NCBI GenBank assembly: GCA_033439685.1
Contig: JAUEDM010000006.1
Span: 124,001-188,000 of the forward strand
Source of the DNA: Apodospora peruviana
Lineage: Eukaryota; Ascomycota; Sordariomycetes; Sordariales; Lasiosphaeriaceae
Reading direction: 5' to 3'
DNA: 64,000 bases
The position numbers and the translations under genes were made by a program. A model generated the notes under the pieces. That model made no database searches. It was not told where the DNA came from and saw only the letters and a list, made by a program, of their open reading frames with translations. This document shows positions 11,276-22,820 of the stretch, piece by piece. The stretch's first letter is position 1. Each line of letters begins with the position of its first letter.

Positions 11276-11639
11276 GAGGACTAGTATTCATTAGTCGTTT
11301 GCTCCAAGAGAGTTCCGGTTCAGGGATTATGAGAACAATGGCGTATCGTTTTTTAAGATAGCAGAAATAAACAAGACGCTCATAGTAACTACGAACAAGA
11401 AGTAGATTGACCAAGGATGATTATCCATGACACGCAATTCAGTCGAGCACGGCGAAGAGTTCCATCTTGGATGATCAGATCAGATATCTTACCTTGCGCA
11501 TGCCGAGATCTAACCTGATCCTTCCCCAAAGGTTGCTGCTGGTTACTTCAATGAATGGCAGATCAATGAATGGCAGATGCAGGCGGTCAGCTAATAAAAC
11601 CGTCACTTTGTCCGGTACGGAATACTTGGCATGGCAAAC
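11276..11639. other. Spacer before the transporter pseudogene
   Basis: Nothing identified. It may include eroded N-terminal sequence of the transporter relic that follows, but no alignable motif could be read. Confidence 0.4.
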
Positions 11640-12906
11640 TTGTACCAACAGTAAGCAGATCCTCGTATCAAACCGTGGATTTCTTACCACACGACTTGGG
11701 CCGTTTGTTGCTCTCCTTCCCGGATTGGATGTTGATGCATGTCTTGGATACGTTTGCACATCCCGTAGGTTGATTGGACAAGGCAGAGAGCGTAAAAACG
11801 CCATGACGATTCCGAAAGACGGAACTCGGCAAGCAAGATTAAGAAGAATAAGAGTTGATTGCTTGACCGTGAAGTGGAGGTGGGGTTGGAGGGTGTTACT
11901 CCTTCGTCTGTGCTTGATATCAGTACGACAACACAACGACGGCCTGATCAGCCTGCGGTGTCTCAGACACCAGAGGTCCAGAAACATGCGAGCTTCTGCG
12001 ACCTGTGGAAGGCAGACTTCGCTCGCCGTATTTCTGATGGGATTTCTCCAACTTTGCGGAATCGATGCCGTGCTCTACGTAGGCTGCCTACCTAGTGAGG
12101 TATTCTGAATTACGCAACAGACGCTGACGTATCTCAGTACGCCCCTTTACTCTTGCAAACAAGCCGGTCTCCAAACTCAGAAGGCCTCATTTCTGGTAGG
12201 TTCAATGCGTACCATCTACGATGGTGACAAAGCAGGTCGTCATGCCAGTTTGGCTAATCTCATTGGGTTTATGTTGTAATAGACGTCAGGCGTATCTGCC
12301 ATCGTCGTCGTAGTGGCAAGCATCCCATCCCAGCAACCCTGTACGCGGACAAATGGGGAGCCGCAGAACGAGCAACCCTGGTCGGAGGACTGGGCTTGAC
12401 AGCCACCATGATCCTCATCGGAGCACTCTACGCCGCGCATCAGGTGCAGCCAAGCGGCGGTGCAGGGCGCGCTGGGTCGTGATAACCACCATCTAACATT
12501 TTCTGCATCATACAGGCAACCACATGGGCCATCAGTATCAAGATCTGGGCTCCAGAAGTCCAACCGCACCATACGAGAGCACAAGCTACTACGAGTTCTG
12601 GCGTAATGGTAAGACTAAGATTTACCCGTCGGATGACAGACACTGTTAACCCCGATTTTGATCGGAGGATTGAACTGGGTCTGCTAGTTCCTCGTGGCAT
12701 TTATCTGTCCCATCCTTCTGGTGAGGAGCGCATCAGGCGCCTACTTTCTGTTTGGCGGATTTACAGCCATCGGAACTCCAATCAGCTTCCTTTACATGGT
12801 AGAGACGAAGGGGAAATCGCTCGACGAGATTGAACGAGCATTCAACAAACAGAAGCTTGTTGTTAACATTCGGCCGGCAAGACTGGAGTATATGACTTGG
12901 GTCTAG
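11640..12906 (+). pseudogene. Decayed MFS sugar transporter
   Basis: Fragments of a sugar-porter family protein appear in order but in changing frames. SRRLIGQGRER (an SPRWLIGQGR relic) is near 11760. SFCDLWKADFAR and AVFLMGFLQLCGIDAVLY are near 11990-12080. KQAGLQTQKASFL is near 12155-12195. SGVSAIVVVVASIP and LYADKWG lie near 12286-12352. LVGGLGLTATMILIGALYAA is near 12390-12435. WAISIKIWAPEVQPHHTRAQA is near 12530-12580. FLVAFICPILL and the C-terminal ETKGKSLDEIERAF box lie at 12687-12840. Intron-like GT-AG pieces remain (about 12080-12137 and 12198-12286). Frame breaks include an extra base before KQAGL, a 5-base ATCCC duplication near 12326, an extra GC near 12467 and a deletion after ADFAR. 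The N-terminal half is not recognisable. Confidence 0.75.
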
Positions 12907-14089
12907 TGATCTGTGAGTAGAATATTCTTCGGGCTTGAGGTGAGAGAATGGATGCAAGAACATGCTGTCAGTCAAAGTCAAGCCGACCTGTCGAGCCGAG
13001 CCAATGAAGTGTTAACGCACACGGATATTACTGGCGCGCGTACAGGTTGACGAGAGCATTGTGTAATGTGACCAGGAAGGGGTGATAGAGGTGTACTAGC
13101 GAGGAAATCTTGTTCAAGCAGGCGGTCCGTCTGCCCGACGGCGAATATCATATCCAGGATCTCGGTTGAGATCCGCACGCTTTGTCAATCTTTATTCTTT
13201 GGTCAATCTGACACACACACGTGGAGTCCTGGTCTAGCTCTAGCTTCCCCCTCCACGCCCAAGATATAGATATCCTGTACAGTCATACCCGAGACGCTGG
13301 TACTCTATAAAGTGTTTAAGACTGTTTCCTCGGCCAAGAAAGCTTGTCGTCGAAGCCAAGATCTCGGACTCACTTGGCATTGAACGGTTCCTGGTTGTTC
13401 ACCACCAGCCTGCTCCTACGAAGGACGGCTACGTGACACGCGTGTGACGGAATGCACGAAGAAAACTGGGGAAAATAACCCGGGGGGGCAATATAGATGC
13501 AATCTAATTAGGAGAAAAAGAGTGCCGAAAGTGGCGCAATGGGGAAATGTCTGCCGGCATTCCCCGCAAAATTCGTTATTTGCCTCCCGCCCCCATGCGT
13601 CAACCAATGTATTTTTTCCATGGTGGGCTTGGATAAAGGGCTTTTTTGCAAAACAGCCGCCAAGCATCACCACCAACCTTGAACTCACATGCCACCATTA
13701 GACTCCGTACTTACTAGCCGACCAAACCAAAGCGATCTCTTGTATTGGATCGTTACTTCTTTCGCCATGCGGGGAGCGCTCGTCAACCGGGATTCTCAAT
13801 TTTTCACTCCACGCGGGTGTCTCATATAGAGCTCCAATATGGTTGAGCGAAGCGTGCTTTGAGGGGAAGGTCACAGGATTGCATTTGGCCGTTCCTTGTT
13901 AACCGGAAATAAACATGTTGGATCTCTACATTTCATTTCTCTGGGGCAGATTTACCCGGAAGGCGCAAGGTTGCTTGTGACTATAAGATCGAGCAGTCTC
14001 CTCGACATTTCGATATCTGGTTGTTGGAGAATTGTGTGCATCTCATCCTATTCTAGGTTATACACTGCGTCATCATCCATACCGTCACC
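12907..14089. other. Intergenic, xylanase promoter side
   Basis: No gene is recognised. It contains the upstream region of the GH11 gene. A G run lies near 13480. Confidence 0.5.
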
Positions 14090-14911
14090 ATGGTCGCCTT
14101 CACGTATCTCGCCGTCGCCGCGGCGGCAATCTCGCGGTCTCTCGCTGCCCCTGCCCCTAACGACCTCCCTGACTTTGAGATGGGACCTCACAACATGGTC
14201 CGTCGCCAGGACTACAACCAAAACTACAAGGTCCGTCTCTCATAACGAACTAATACATGAAAGTTATTGTGGCACTAAAACTTGGATATGGATGTGATAG
14301 ACGGGTGGAAATGTCAACTTCTCACCAAACTCGAATGGCTACTCGGTCACCTTCTCAGGTGCCGGCGACTTTGTCGTCGGAAAGGGCTGGAAGAAGGGAA
14401 CTGACAGGTAATTGCTGCCCCCCTCCTCGCCAAATCCACAAATATTCATCCCCATCCTCGCTTGAGAGCAGATCCTAACCATCTTGGTGCCATGTCCAGA
14501 AACATCACCTTCACGGGCTCAACCCAGCAGACCTCGGGCACCGTCCTCGTCTCGGTTTACGGCTGGACCAAGAACCCGCTGGTCGAGTACTACGTGCAGG
14601 AATACACGTCCAACGGCAAGGGGTCCGCGCAGGGCCAGAAGCTTGGAACCCTTGAGAGTGATGGCTCGACCTACGAGATCTGGAAGCACCAGCAGGTCAA
14701 CCAGCCGTCAATTTCTGGTACAACCACCTTCTGGCAGTACATCTCCAACCGCGTCGACAAGCGGCCCAACAGCGGCACCGTCACCATGGCGAACCATTTC
14801 GCCGCCTGGAAGGCTGCCGGCCTGAACCTGGGTTCGCACGACTATCAGGTTCTTGCCACGGAGGGTTGGGGCAACGCCGGTGGTAACTCCAAGTATACTC
14901 TTAGTACCTAG
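14090..14911 (+). CDS. GH11 endo-1,4-beta-xylanase, secreted
   Basis: The enzyme hydrolyses beta-1,4-xylan in plant cell walls. Three exons (14090..14230, 14301..14407, 14500..14911) with introns of 70 and 92 nt give 219 aa. Residues 1 to about 20 are a signal peptide (MVAFTYLAVAAAAISRSLAA), followed by a propeptide ending in RR before QDYNQNYK. The GH11 core is clear: GYSVTFSGAGDFVVGKGW, VLVSVYGWTKNPLVEYYV with the nucleophile Glu in VEYY, HQQVNQPSI, and VLATEGWGNAGG with the acid/base Glu in TEGW. There is no carbohydrate-binding module. The usual N-terminal YYYSFWTD strand is missing; DYNQNYK-TGGNV stands in its place. The first intron starts with the less common GTCCGT. Confidence 0.93.
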
Positions 14912-16644
14912 GTGTCTAGTCTCTTTTACTCTGTCGATAGGTGTCAGTGCAGTGTATAGTTTATTATCTATCTTATCTGATATTACGGTGTTCAATTGTC
15001 TAACTATTGGTATCCTTGAAGCCAAAGTCGTCTGGTAAAGAAATTCCATGATCTGGTTCACAATGATGTGCTTACTAGTACCGTTGGAACGGTTAATTAC
15101 CATTTCGACCAGCAGCCAGAGTTTTGCGGCTAACGATCCGAGCAGAGTCAGCGGGTTGCAGTCAAGTCTGACGAGTGTCGGTATTGCGATCTGTCCGTCA
15201 ACCAATCTTGCAAGATCAGCGTGGGATGGGAGAGCAAGTGGGAATTGTCCCGACTATCAGCTATGCCTGCTTCCGGTCCGAAGGGTCTGCGCAGCTCTGG
15301 CGCAAGCCGTGTGCTACATACATACCGCGTGGGAGTTGATAATGATGCTGCGGGAACTAATGGTTATGTCTTTTGCATGATTCGCAGCGGGACTGCCTGT
15401 ACCTATTAATGATAAAGAAGAAAAGGGCTGTAATGAACATGGATAAGCGTCTTCGAAGAGACGAATCCTGATCTTTTTATTATAGGCTTCTGATAATAAC
15501 GGAAAGCATAGAAAATAGAATATATTGGAAGCCCTACAAATAACAGGGACTAATTATACCAATCTTATCAGGATGTAACTACATGAGGCATTTCATAGAC
15601 CTTATCAGCCAGCTTACACAGGTCAAGGTCGGGCCAATGGTGGGATAAGTCGACTTAAGACTATGCTGATCCCATTTGAACTCCACTAGGTCCTAAATGC
15701 GACGTATAAAGACGGGTAAGGATCTGTCAGTAAGTATATACAGCTTATTTCTATCTTGGGCGTCTTAAGCCCTCATGATCCTATGTCTATAACTATCCAC
15801 CGGTTTAGCACAGAAATCGATTGTGTGGTGAGTGAGAGAAACTAGTACCTTTTTCATGCAATTCCCTTAACTCTCGCACTGGCCAAGTTCAACGCCAGGG
15901 GGTTTTTGTGTGACTGTTCTCATGTCTGGTTAGTTAGATTGTATGCTGATAACCATTCGGGACGACCCATGCCTTTAGTGATCCAAATACTTCTGAACAG
16001 CCCATCCTATCGGGGCCAAGGTCACCGTTGATAGGAGAATGGAGAGAGTTAGAATGATTGAGGTTGACCATGGCTCCGCAGCCGGGGCAATTTCCATGTT
16101 GCTGAGTGATTTGGGAAGAGGTTTGAGGAGCTGGAGAGATTTTTGATCTGAAGTGAACTTGACAGGTTGGTATGATGATACAGGAGAGCTGAAGGCTGGC
16201 CATGCGAGTGCATGACTGACTATGATATATCCTCGACATGATCTGTGTGGTTTTGAACAGTGGCGACTTCTGCGTCCAATAGGGAGCCTGGACTCGAGCG
16301 GCAACCGCTGTATTGGGAAGTGGCAACTTTCGCAGACATCTGAGTGGCTGCGAGCTGAAACCCTCAGCCACGAATCCCGATCTGGCAGCGACACTAAACC
16401 CTTCTAGGCGACCGGCAACAGACTTACGCACTCTTGATTGGTCGCTTCTTCTGCTGGCTGGCTGCGGCCAGCATACATCTGGAAGTGCTTCAGGGTGGCT
16501 GATCCTCATCTCAACCCGCCTGGTCAACCGACCGCCACCGGGCAAGAAGAAAGCCGGTACCTGAGGATCCTACCGAAGCCTTCAACAGCGTTAGTACCTT
16601 TGTCCAGTCCCAGCACGCCGAACCATGAAGATCCGCGATCCACG
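14912..16644. other. Intergenic, 1.7 kb, with an AT-rich stretch
   Basis: No firm gene. The part from about 15400 to 15800 is AT-rich. A short Cys-containing frame ends at 15409 (see findings) but lacks an assignable start. Long minus-strand open frames at 15934-16545 show no domain. Confidence 0.4.
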
Positions 16645-18562
16645 ATGGCTAGGAAGCGCAAACGTTCTCTCAGTCCGTATTCGAAACAGTCGAAGGCGCC
16701 TGCCGAGTACCTCAACTGTTTCCAGCTGAACTGGAAGACGGACAAGGGTCAAAAAGGCTCGAAACCACCCACCAAGCGAGCCAAGAGGGTTTGTCTTCGG
16801 TGCAGGGACCAGCGCCGCAAGGTTAGTTGTCCACTTCTCTCTGTTTTCTGAAAATTTGATATTTACATATAGTCAGTGCGATGGCGTATTCCCTTGCAAA
16901 AACTACCGTGGCTGCATGGGACGTGGTAAGCGTAATGTCAACCTCCCTTGCATCGACGCAGATATAGGAGCTCTGAATCACTTCGACAGTAAGTTATTTG
17001 GTCCGTTTCGATTATTTCACCACAGCGGGCTAACTTTATTAATTCTTTCTCGATCTGGCCAGACACAGTCCCGACCTGCACGTGGATGGTGATCTCAGGC
17101 TAGATCAGGTTGTGGAAACATGGGAACGGCTGAGTGAGACTGCAGCAGTCATGTTCCCATGTAAAGCCATAGTCTTCGAACATGACTTTGTTTCAACGAC
17201 AATGAGCGATTTTGTTTACCTCTATCTAACCAGTATTCCAGCTTCAGGGGCTTTCAGAAGCGTCAAACATCTTTGTTCATGGACACCGTCAGGGGAATTC
17301 TCAACTCGGAGCTACAACCCAAAACTCTCCCAAAGTTGCATTTCCTCATCAAGCTACATCTCCATCCGCATACAACTTATACAAGTTGGAACTGAAACCA
17401 TTGGGATTGGTACTGGCTTTTACGCAGAGACGAAACCTTGCACGGCTAACTGAATCAAGAATGCAAGATGCTGACTTCTGGTTCTATGCGTACTCAGTCA
17501 AATGTTTTGACTCTTTGCTCGTCTTAATAGAAAAATCAAGGCATGGTCAAGCCAGTTGGAGCGGGAAGTTCATCACCTGTCTTTACCTTTGCGCAATTAT
17601 TCTCACTCTCGGAACTGAGCAGCACATATATCCTGGAAGCTCTTGCTGAAATCTTGCGGAATGTGCAGGAAGGCCCCAAAGGCCAGGCGATCGAAATGCT
17701 TAAAAGGGTCTTCAGAGTTACCATCAACAAGGGTCTTTCCCAATTCGAACGCAGCCGTTGCCTGTGCGCATGGGCTCGGCACTGGCTTCGGAGGCTAGGC
17801 GGCGGCATGTACGCTCCGCTAGCGTTTGGTGTTTCGATGATGGCGACCATATCATGGCTTGAACTTGACACCGCATTGAAGATAAGGGAGGATGATGATG
17901 AGTACGAAGATGACGAGTACGAAGATGACGAGTACGAAGATGACGAGTACGAAGATGACGAAGAAGATGAACAAGATGGCAATGGTGAAGAGTTTGAGGA
18001 TGAAACCGGAGATAACGACTCTGGGTAGGATGATAAATACGAAAGCAACGAAGAAGATGGATATGATGGCGATGACGAGGACTTCGAGGATGAAATGGGA
18101 GATAACGACATTGGGGCTCCATCCGGTCGGTCACCAAATAACCGAGGAACGCCAACTGAGATGGAGTCCTCGCGGCGTGAGTTGCTACGCCAAATTTTAA
18201 TTGATCTTGCTCGCAATGTAGTGTTTGGTGACAGGATGGAAGACGAATTAAGACGCTTGACCCGACAGGACTTTCCTTTTCAGGTGTTGGCTTCTGAGGA
18301 ATCTGACGAGCAAGATCCGCCAGAAGAGTCCCTCGAGAATGCAGAGACTGTCAAAGAATTCAGAATTATAAAAGAAGCTCGGCAAAACGTTCAAAGACTT
18401 ATCAAATATAGTGGTGGGCCGCACAAGGCACAGATGCTGGACTGCGCTGAAGGTATCGTGAGACGACTCAAGAGCAGGCTACGAAAGTCTGAGGATGGCA
18501 AAGGACCCCTGGAACTTTTGTTTTCAGACTGGGTTGACGATAAGCTCGGTTATTCTTTGTGA
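16645..18562 (+). CDS. Zinc-cluster-like regulator gene, exon model unresolved
   Basis: Exon 1 (16645..16821) ends in a basic, Cys-containing stretch. Splicing a 55-nt intron (16822..16876) gives CLRCRDQRRKCDGVFPCKNY followed by RGC and a later Cys, so the spacing is C-x2-C-x6-C-x5-C-x5-C-x10-C. That resembles, but does not match, a Zn2Cys6 binuclear cluster, whose fourth-to-fifth spacing is x2. A further intron probably begins near 16990. Coding-like frames continue through about 17080-17160, 17200-17520 and 17530-18562 but could not be joined without breaks. The last frame has a strongly acidic repeat (DDEYEDDEYEDD), then an in-frame TAG at 18026-18028, then 178 more open codons to 18562. 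The protein would be a nuclear DNA-binding regulator if expressed. The gene may be decaying. Confidence 0.5.
17889..17965 (+). repeat. 15-bp coding minisatellite (acidic)
   Basis: About five units of GAACGATGACGAGTAC-like sequence (GATGACGAGTACGAA) encode repeated DDEYE. A related, more diverged acidic stretch recurs at 18030-18100 after the in-frame stop. Confidence 0.8.
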
Positions 18563-19544
18563 ATCATCAGCAAGGGAAGATGTGGAACGGGAAAGGCGGA
18601 GACAATCCGGGGCAAGTCAATAGAGTCAACGTATACACGCCGGTTTTCCATCCATACGTTTCTAGTCACAGTTATAAGCTGACAGATACTGTATAATGCA
18701 ATCATCCATTTACAGCTGTGGAGGAGGAAAAATAAAGCTTTGGCAGCGCACATGTTCAGAAGCTCACTCACAATGTCAGGGGCTCAGGGGCCAAGGGGTT
18801 GGTCGTCGAGTCAACAAACCCACAACCCAGCCAAAAACCCCCACATTTCGATTTCGGACGAACGAACCTCCGCATTTGACCGAGTCATTGTCTTCATCGG
18901 GAACAAGGAAGCACCAAGTTTGCCATCCAGGCTCTTGGCCGGCAACCATCTCGCCATGCAGGTCCGCCTCGGTGTCAAGAAGGGATACCGCCGTCATGAT
19001 CGACTACCTCTATCCACTTCTCCTCGCTCTGACACTGTGATCCGACAACCGCAAACAAGGCAAGAAAATGGAAGGGGAATCGTGATCTTGGCATGGGGTT
19101 TCGGTTATCTTCGCGTCGATCAGTTTCGCGAGCTTTTATCATAGGTATCCACAGCAGAAATTTCCCTTTTCTCCATGATAAGGGCCATGCGTCCTTTTTT
19201 TTGTCGTCGTCGATTCACTGATTGTGTAGGTAGCCAAGATCGTCTTTTGCTATTGTTGTACGTACCTACTGAACCAGCCAAGCAACCAAAAGACGACAGA
19301 CCGGCACTTGCAACCCCTTGTCGCCAACCTAGAGACTGAGCTACCGGAAACTGACCCGGACCTCTCTGGGGTGCAGTTCGAGTTGGACTAGCAAGGTATG
19401 TTGACCGAGTAAATACCTTACCCCTGAGCATACGGTCCGACCCGAGAATGCTACCGCAACATCATTATCAACAACCTACACAGAATTGGTGACATCGGCG
19501 ACTAACAATACCGTTCACTACTTAGGTAGATACCAAACGCAACA
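18563..19544. other. Intergenic, upstream of nitrite transporter gene
   Basis: No gene recognised. The stretch serves as promoter and leader of the FNT gene. Open frames of up to 134 codons lack domains and overlap each other. Confidence 0.5.
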
Positions 19545-20846
19545 ATGTCCAACCCACTTCTCGTCAACGTCGGCAACCCGGGCATCTCGTACACTCCCGC
19601 CCAGACACTCGAGCTGGTGTCGCGGGCGGGAGCGAGAAAAGGGCGGACTAAGCCGCACATCGTCTTCATCTCGGCCGTCTCGGGCGGGTGCATGGTGGGC
19701 TTTGCCGTGGCCGCTTTTCTGGCTGTGGTGACCGCGCCATGGTACCAGGAGAACGCCCCGGGCTTCATCAGGATGATTGGAGCGCTTATTTTCCCGTCCG
19801 GTCTGGTCATGATTGTGTATGTTCTTTTCTCTCTATTCGTGTTATCAGATATACTGACATACGCAATAGCTTGACCGGAGCTGAACTCTTTACCGGTACT
19901 ACAATGGTAAGCTTCACTCCCAGAAGACTACCATCAAAGAGGAGCTATTGCTAACATGAGTTTAGTTCACAACGGTTGCTGTGCTCCACGGGCGCCTATC
20001 AGTCTGGAGAATGCTGCTGCACTGGTTCCTCTGCTTCTGGGGCAACTTTGCCGGCTCGCTCTTTGTGACACTGATCATCTTTGGTTGTAAGTCATTCTCC
20101 CATCATAATCAGTCCTTCATAACCAGAAAGTATTAACAACTCTTGGCAAAAAGACGGGGGCGGCTTCGACAGCCCACCTTATCGCGACCAGGTCATCGCC
20201 ACCGCAACCTCCAAGCAAGTGACACCATCGTTCCACCAGATTTTCCTCCGCGGCATCGGCTGCAACTGGCTCGTCTGCATGGCCATCTACCTCGGCATGC
20301 AGGCCAAGGATATCAACTCCAAGAGTAAGCTACAACCCTACACCACCCCCCCCCCCCCCCCCCCCCCCCCCCTATCACAACATTACCATCTACTGACTAT
20401 TTGTTTGTGTAGTTGTGGCAATGTGGTGGCCAATCTTCGCCTTCGGCGCAGCAGGCCTCGAACACGTCGTAGCCAACATGTCTTTTATCCCCTTAGCAAT
20501 CTTCCACGGCACTCCTGACCTATCAATCGGTCTCTACATCTGGAAAGGCATCATCCCGTCCGGTCTTGGCAACATCATCGGAGGAGCCCTGTTCTGCGGC
20601 GTCTACTACTGGTGGATCTTTATCTACCGCGAGTCGGAGATCATGGTCGACGGGACGTACTACGAGCACCAGCCTCAGCATGTTGCGCGGGAGGTGCAGA
20701 ACCTCGATGCTGAGAAGGGGGCGGCTCCTGAGGCGGCGGCGGTTCGGACCGGTGCGGAACGAGATATGGAGGCTGGTAGTCTTAATATGCGGAAGCCGCC
20801 GCTCTCTGGGTCGGAGTATAGCAGTGTTACTAACCTGGGTAACTAG
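19545..20846 (+). CDS. Formate/nitrite transporter (FNT), NitA-like
   Basis: FNT proteins are pentameric plasma-membrane channels or transporters for nitrite and formate; fungal NitA imports nitrite. Five exons (19545..19816, 19870..19906, 19966..20086, 20154..20324, 20413..20846) give 344 aa. Exon 2 is only 37 nt. Characteristic stretches are SYTPAQTLELVSRAGARKG, the loop SGLVMIVLTGAELFTGTTM, FTTVAVLHGRLS, VTPSFHQIFLRGIGCNWLVC, and GLEHVVANMSFIPLAIF. Six membrane segments are expected. The cytosolic tail from about residue 270 is long and polar. There is no nitrate- or nitrite-reductase gene nearby. A run of 27 C lies in the fourth intron. Confidence 0.93.
20346..20372 (+). repeat. Poly-C run of 27 bases in an FNT intron
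   Basis: An uninterrupted C homopolymer lies within the intron at 20325-20412. The flanking splice sites are intact. The length is a likely site of polymorphism or assembly error. Confidence 0.9.
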
Positions 20847-21195
20847 GATCTGTTGAAGAGTTTAGTGTGTATAATAACGTTATATATATATATATATATA
20901 TATACAGATATGTATGGAGATTGGGGTCTGTTAGAGTTCCGATAATATAGACGGAGCGACTGGCTTGTGCCGGGCTCATGCTGGATGACATGCGTTCTTA
21001 CCCCCAGTACATGAACTAGAGTGTGGTTTGGCCTGTATCTGTTTCATTATCGTCTTGATTCCAAGAGAACTGTAATTGAAAATAATAAAGCCATTTGTAT
21101 TTACATCAGTGTTGATGAGTTGGGGTTTATATACAGTTAACCTCAAGGATGACGACAAGTCAACCGTTGTCCTGAGGCACGAGAACCCTTCTCAC
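20847..21195. other. Convergent spacer with TA microsatellite
   Basis: 3' flanks of the convergent FNT gene and small secreted-protein gene. An (AT)n run of about 24 bases lies at 20881-20904. Nothing else is seen. Confidence 0.6.
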
Positions 21196-21837
21196 TCAAG
21201 CAAGAACCTTAGCCAACGCGGTTACCTGATCCAAAAGCGCCTTACTCTCAGACGCAGCATTCTTGAGCACCTTGTCCCTAAGATGATCAACCTGCAGCCC
21301 AGCAGCGGCAGGCGGATTCCCCTGCGCGGTCTGAATGCGCGAGACCTGGAACTGGAGGAAGAATTTGGGCACTTTGATGGCAAGGTTTCCGCTGACGGAG
21401 CGGATGCCGGCTTCGGTCGCCAGGTAGACGTCGAGCTGGTTCTGGAAGGTGGCGAGATCGCTTGACGCAAGAGGTATCTTTGTCGCGAATTCGCTTAGGG
21501 CAAACGCCAGGGGTGTTTGTGACGACGTGGCGAAGTTGACTGACGAAAAAGAGACGTCGCCGCTCGAGACGTCGGGGACTCCTGAAAGTGTTTTGGACGA
21601 GAAGTCGCAGGTGATGCGGTCGCCGATGTTGGTTACCACGGTGGCTACCTCGGCGGGCAGCGCCGTGTTTCCGATGACGAAGCAGGCGGATTGTCTTTCT
21701 GCGAGGAGGGGTGCTGGGGAGGGAAGTATGTTAGTTCATATATCGGCGAGTTGTTAGGGTTTGGTTAATGACTGGAGAGACTTACCGGAGAAAGCGACGC
21801 CAGCGCCCAGAGTAAGGAGAAGTAGAGTGGACTGCAT
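21196..21837 (-). CDS. Small secreted protein, family not recognised
   Basis: Two exons, complement(21196..21713, 21786..21837), with a 72-nt intron, give 189 aa. Residues 1 to about 17 are a signal peptide (MQSTLLLLTLGAGVAFS), and the intron falls just after it, a common position in secreted fungal proteins. The mature part has two cysteines close to its N-terminus (SACF and ITCD) that could form one disulfide. The rest is amphipathic and Ala/Ser/Val-rich, ending in LLDQVTALAKVLA. There is no catalytic motif and no internal repeat. It could be a cell-wall or surface-binding protein, but no function is assigned. Confidence 0.75.
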
Positions 21838-22820
21838 GTTGGCGTCGGTCAAGTTGGCAAATGACAACTTCGGAATATAATCAGAGAATTCTATAATAGC
21901 AAGGTGAACGAATCGAAGGACGCACGCGTCGAGAGAATGCAGACAAAACAGAAAGAAACCCAAGAAAAGATGCACCGCCAATGCAGATCATGTTCTCTTC
22001 GAGAGAGAGGGCATCACGCATGATTATATACCCTCTTCTACGGCAAGTTGTTGCCGCTTCCCTTGGATGGGCTCCAATCGCAACCGGTGTCCGGCTCGTC
22101 TCATGTTGCCCATCGTGTGTGCCAGATCCCCGGTCTGGCAACCGAGAAATGCCACGCTGCTCGCCGGGGCTGCCCATATATAGATTAGACCCAGGTTTTG
22201 ATGGTCCAGGAGCGGTTTAGTGCCAGGAACGGTTGTCAAAGTGTAAAACGTCTGTGGGGCGGTTTCATGTTCGCGAGCAGCCTCTTTTCCCCTTCCAAGC
22301 GCCCGTGTTTGGGGATCTCCTAAACGTGCCGATGCTACCATGCACCGATCTCAAAATCTCCGACGCACTTGTTTGTCTTGGTATGTAAATCCTCGGATAT
22401 TCTTGTCAACTCTTTCTTCACCCATGACATCGTGAACCCCTTGAAGTGAAGTGAAGTGCAACTCCTATTTATTACACATTACCCTGGATTGACTTTAGAC
22501 CGAGAATCCAAGAATCACCTTAGCCTGACGCTTCCCGACTTTCGAGCCCCTCTCTGTCGTCGCTTCAGCCAAGAATGCAAATATGCAATACTTCCTGTTG
22601 TATCGACACGACTGGCTCGCTTCTCGAATGATGAATAATGATCTGCAAGACCTTTGCATTCCGGTCCGGGGGAATCGCCGGCAGTCCGTACGTACCGATC
22701 TGAATTGATGGCCATGACCGTAAAAATGATGATGCTTTGCTGCCATCCTCTTCACCATGACATCAACTTCACATCTATGAACCAAGTTCTTTACGTGTCT
22801 CAACAACTAAATCAACCATC
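21838..22820. other. Divergent promoter region
   Basis: Shared upstream region of the small secreted protein (minus) and the kelch protein (plus). No gene is recognised. Confidence 0.5.

Noticed and set aside
12240..12584. Minus-strand frame opposite the transporter relic
   Set aside because: Complement of MFS fragments that read sensibly on the plus strand.
15934..16545. Minus-strand frame of 203 codons
   Set aside because: No recognisable motif, overlaps other frames, and lies at the start of the zinc-cluster-like gene.
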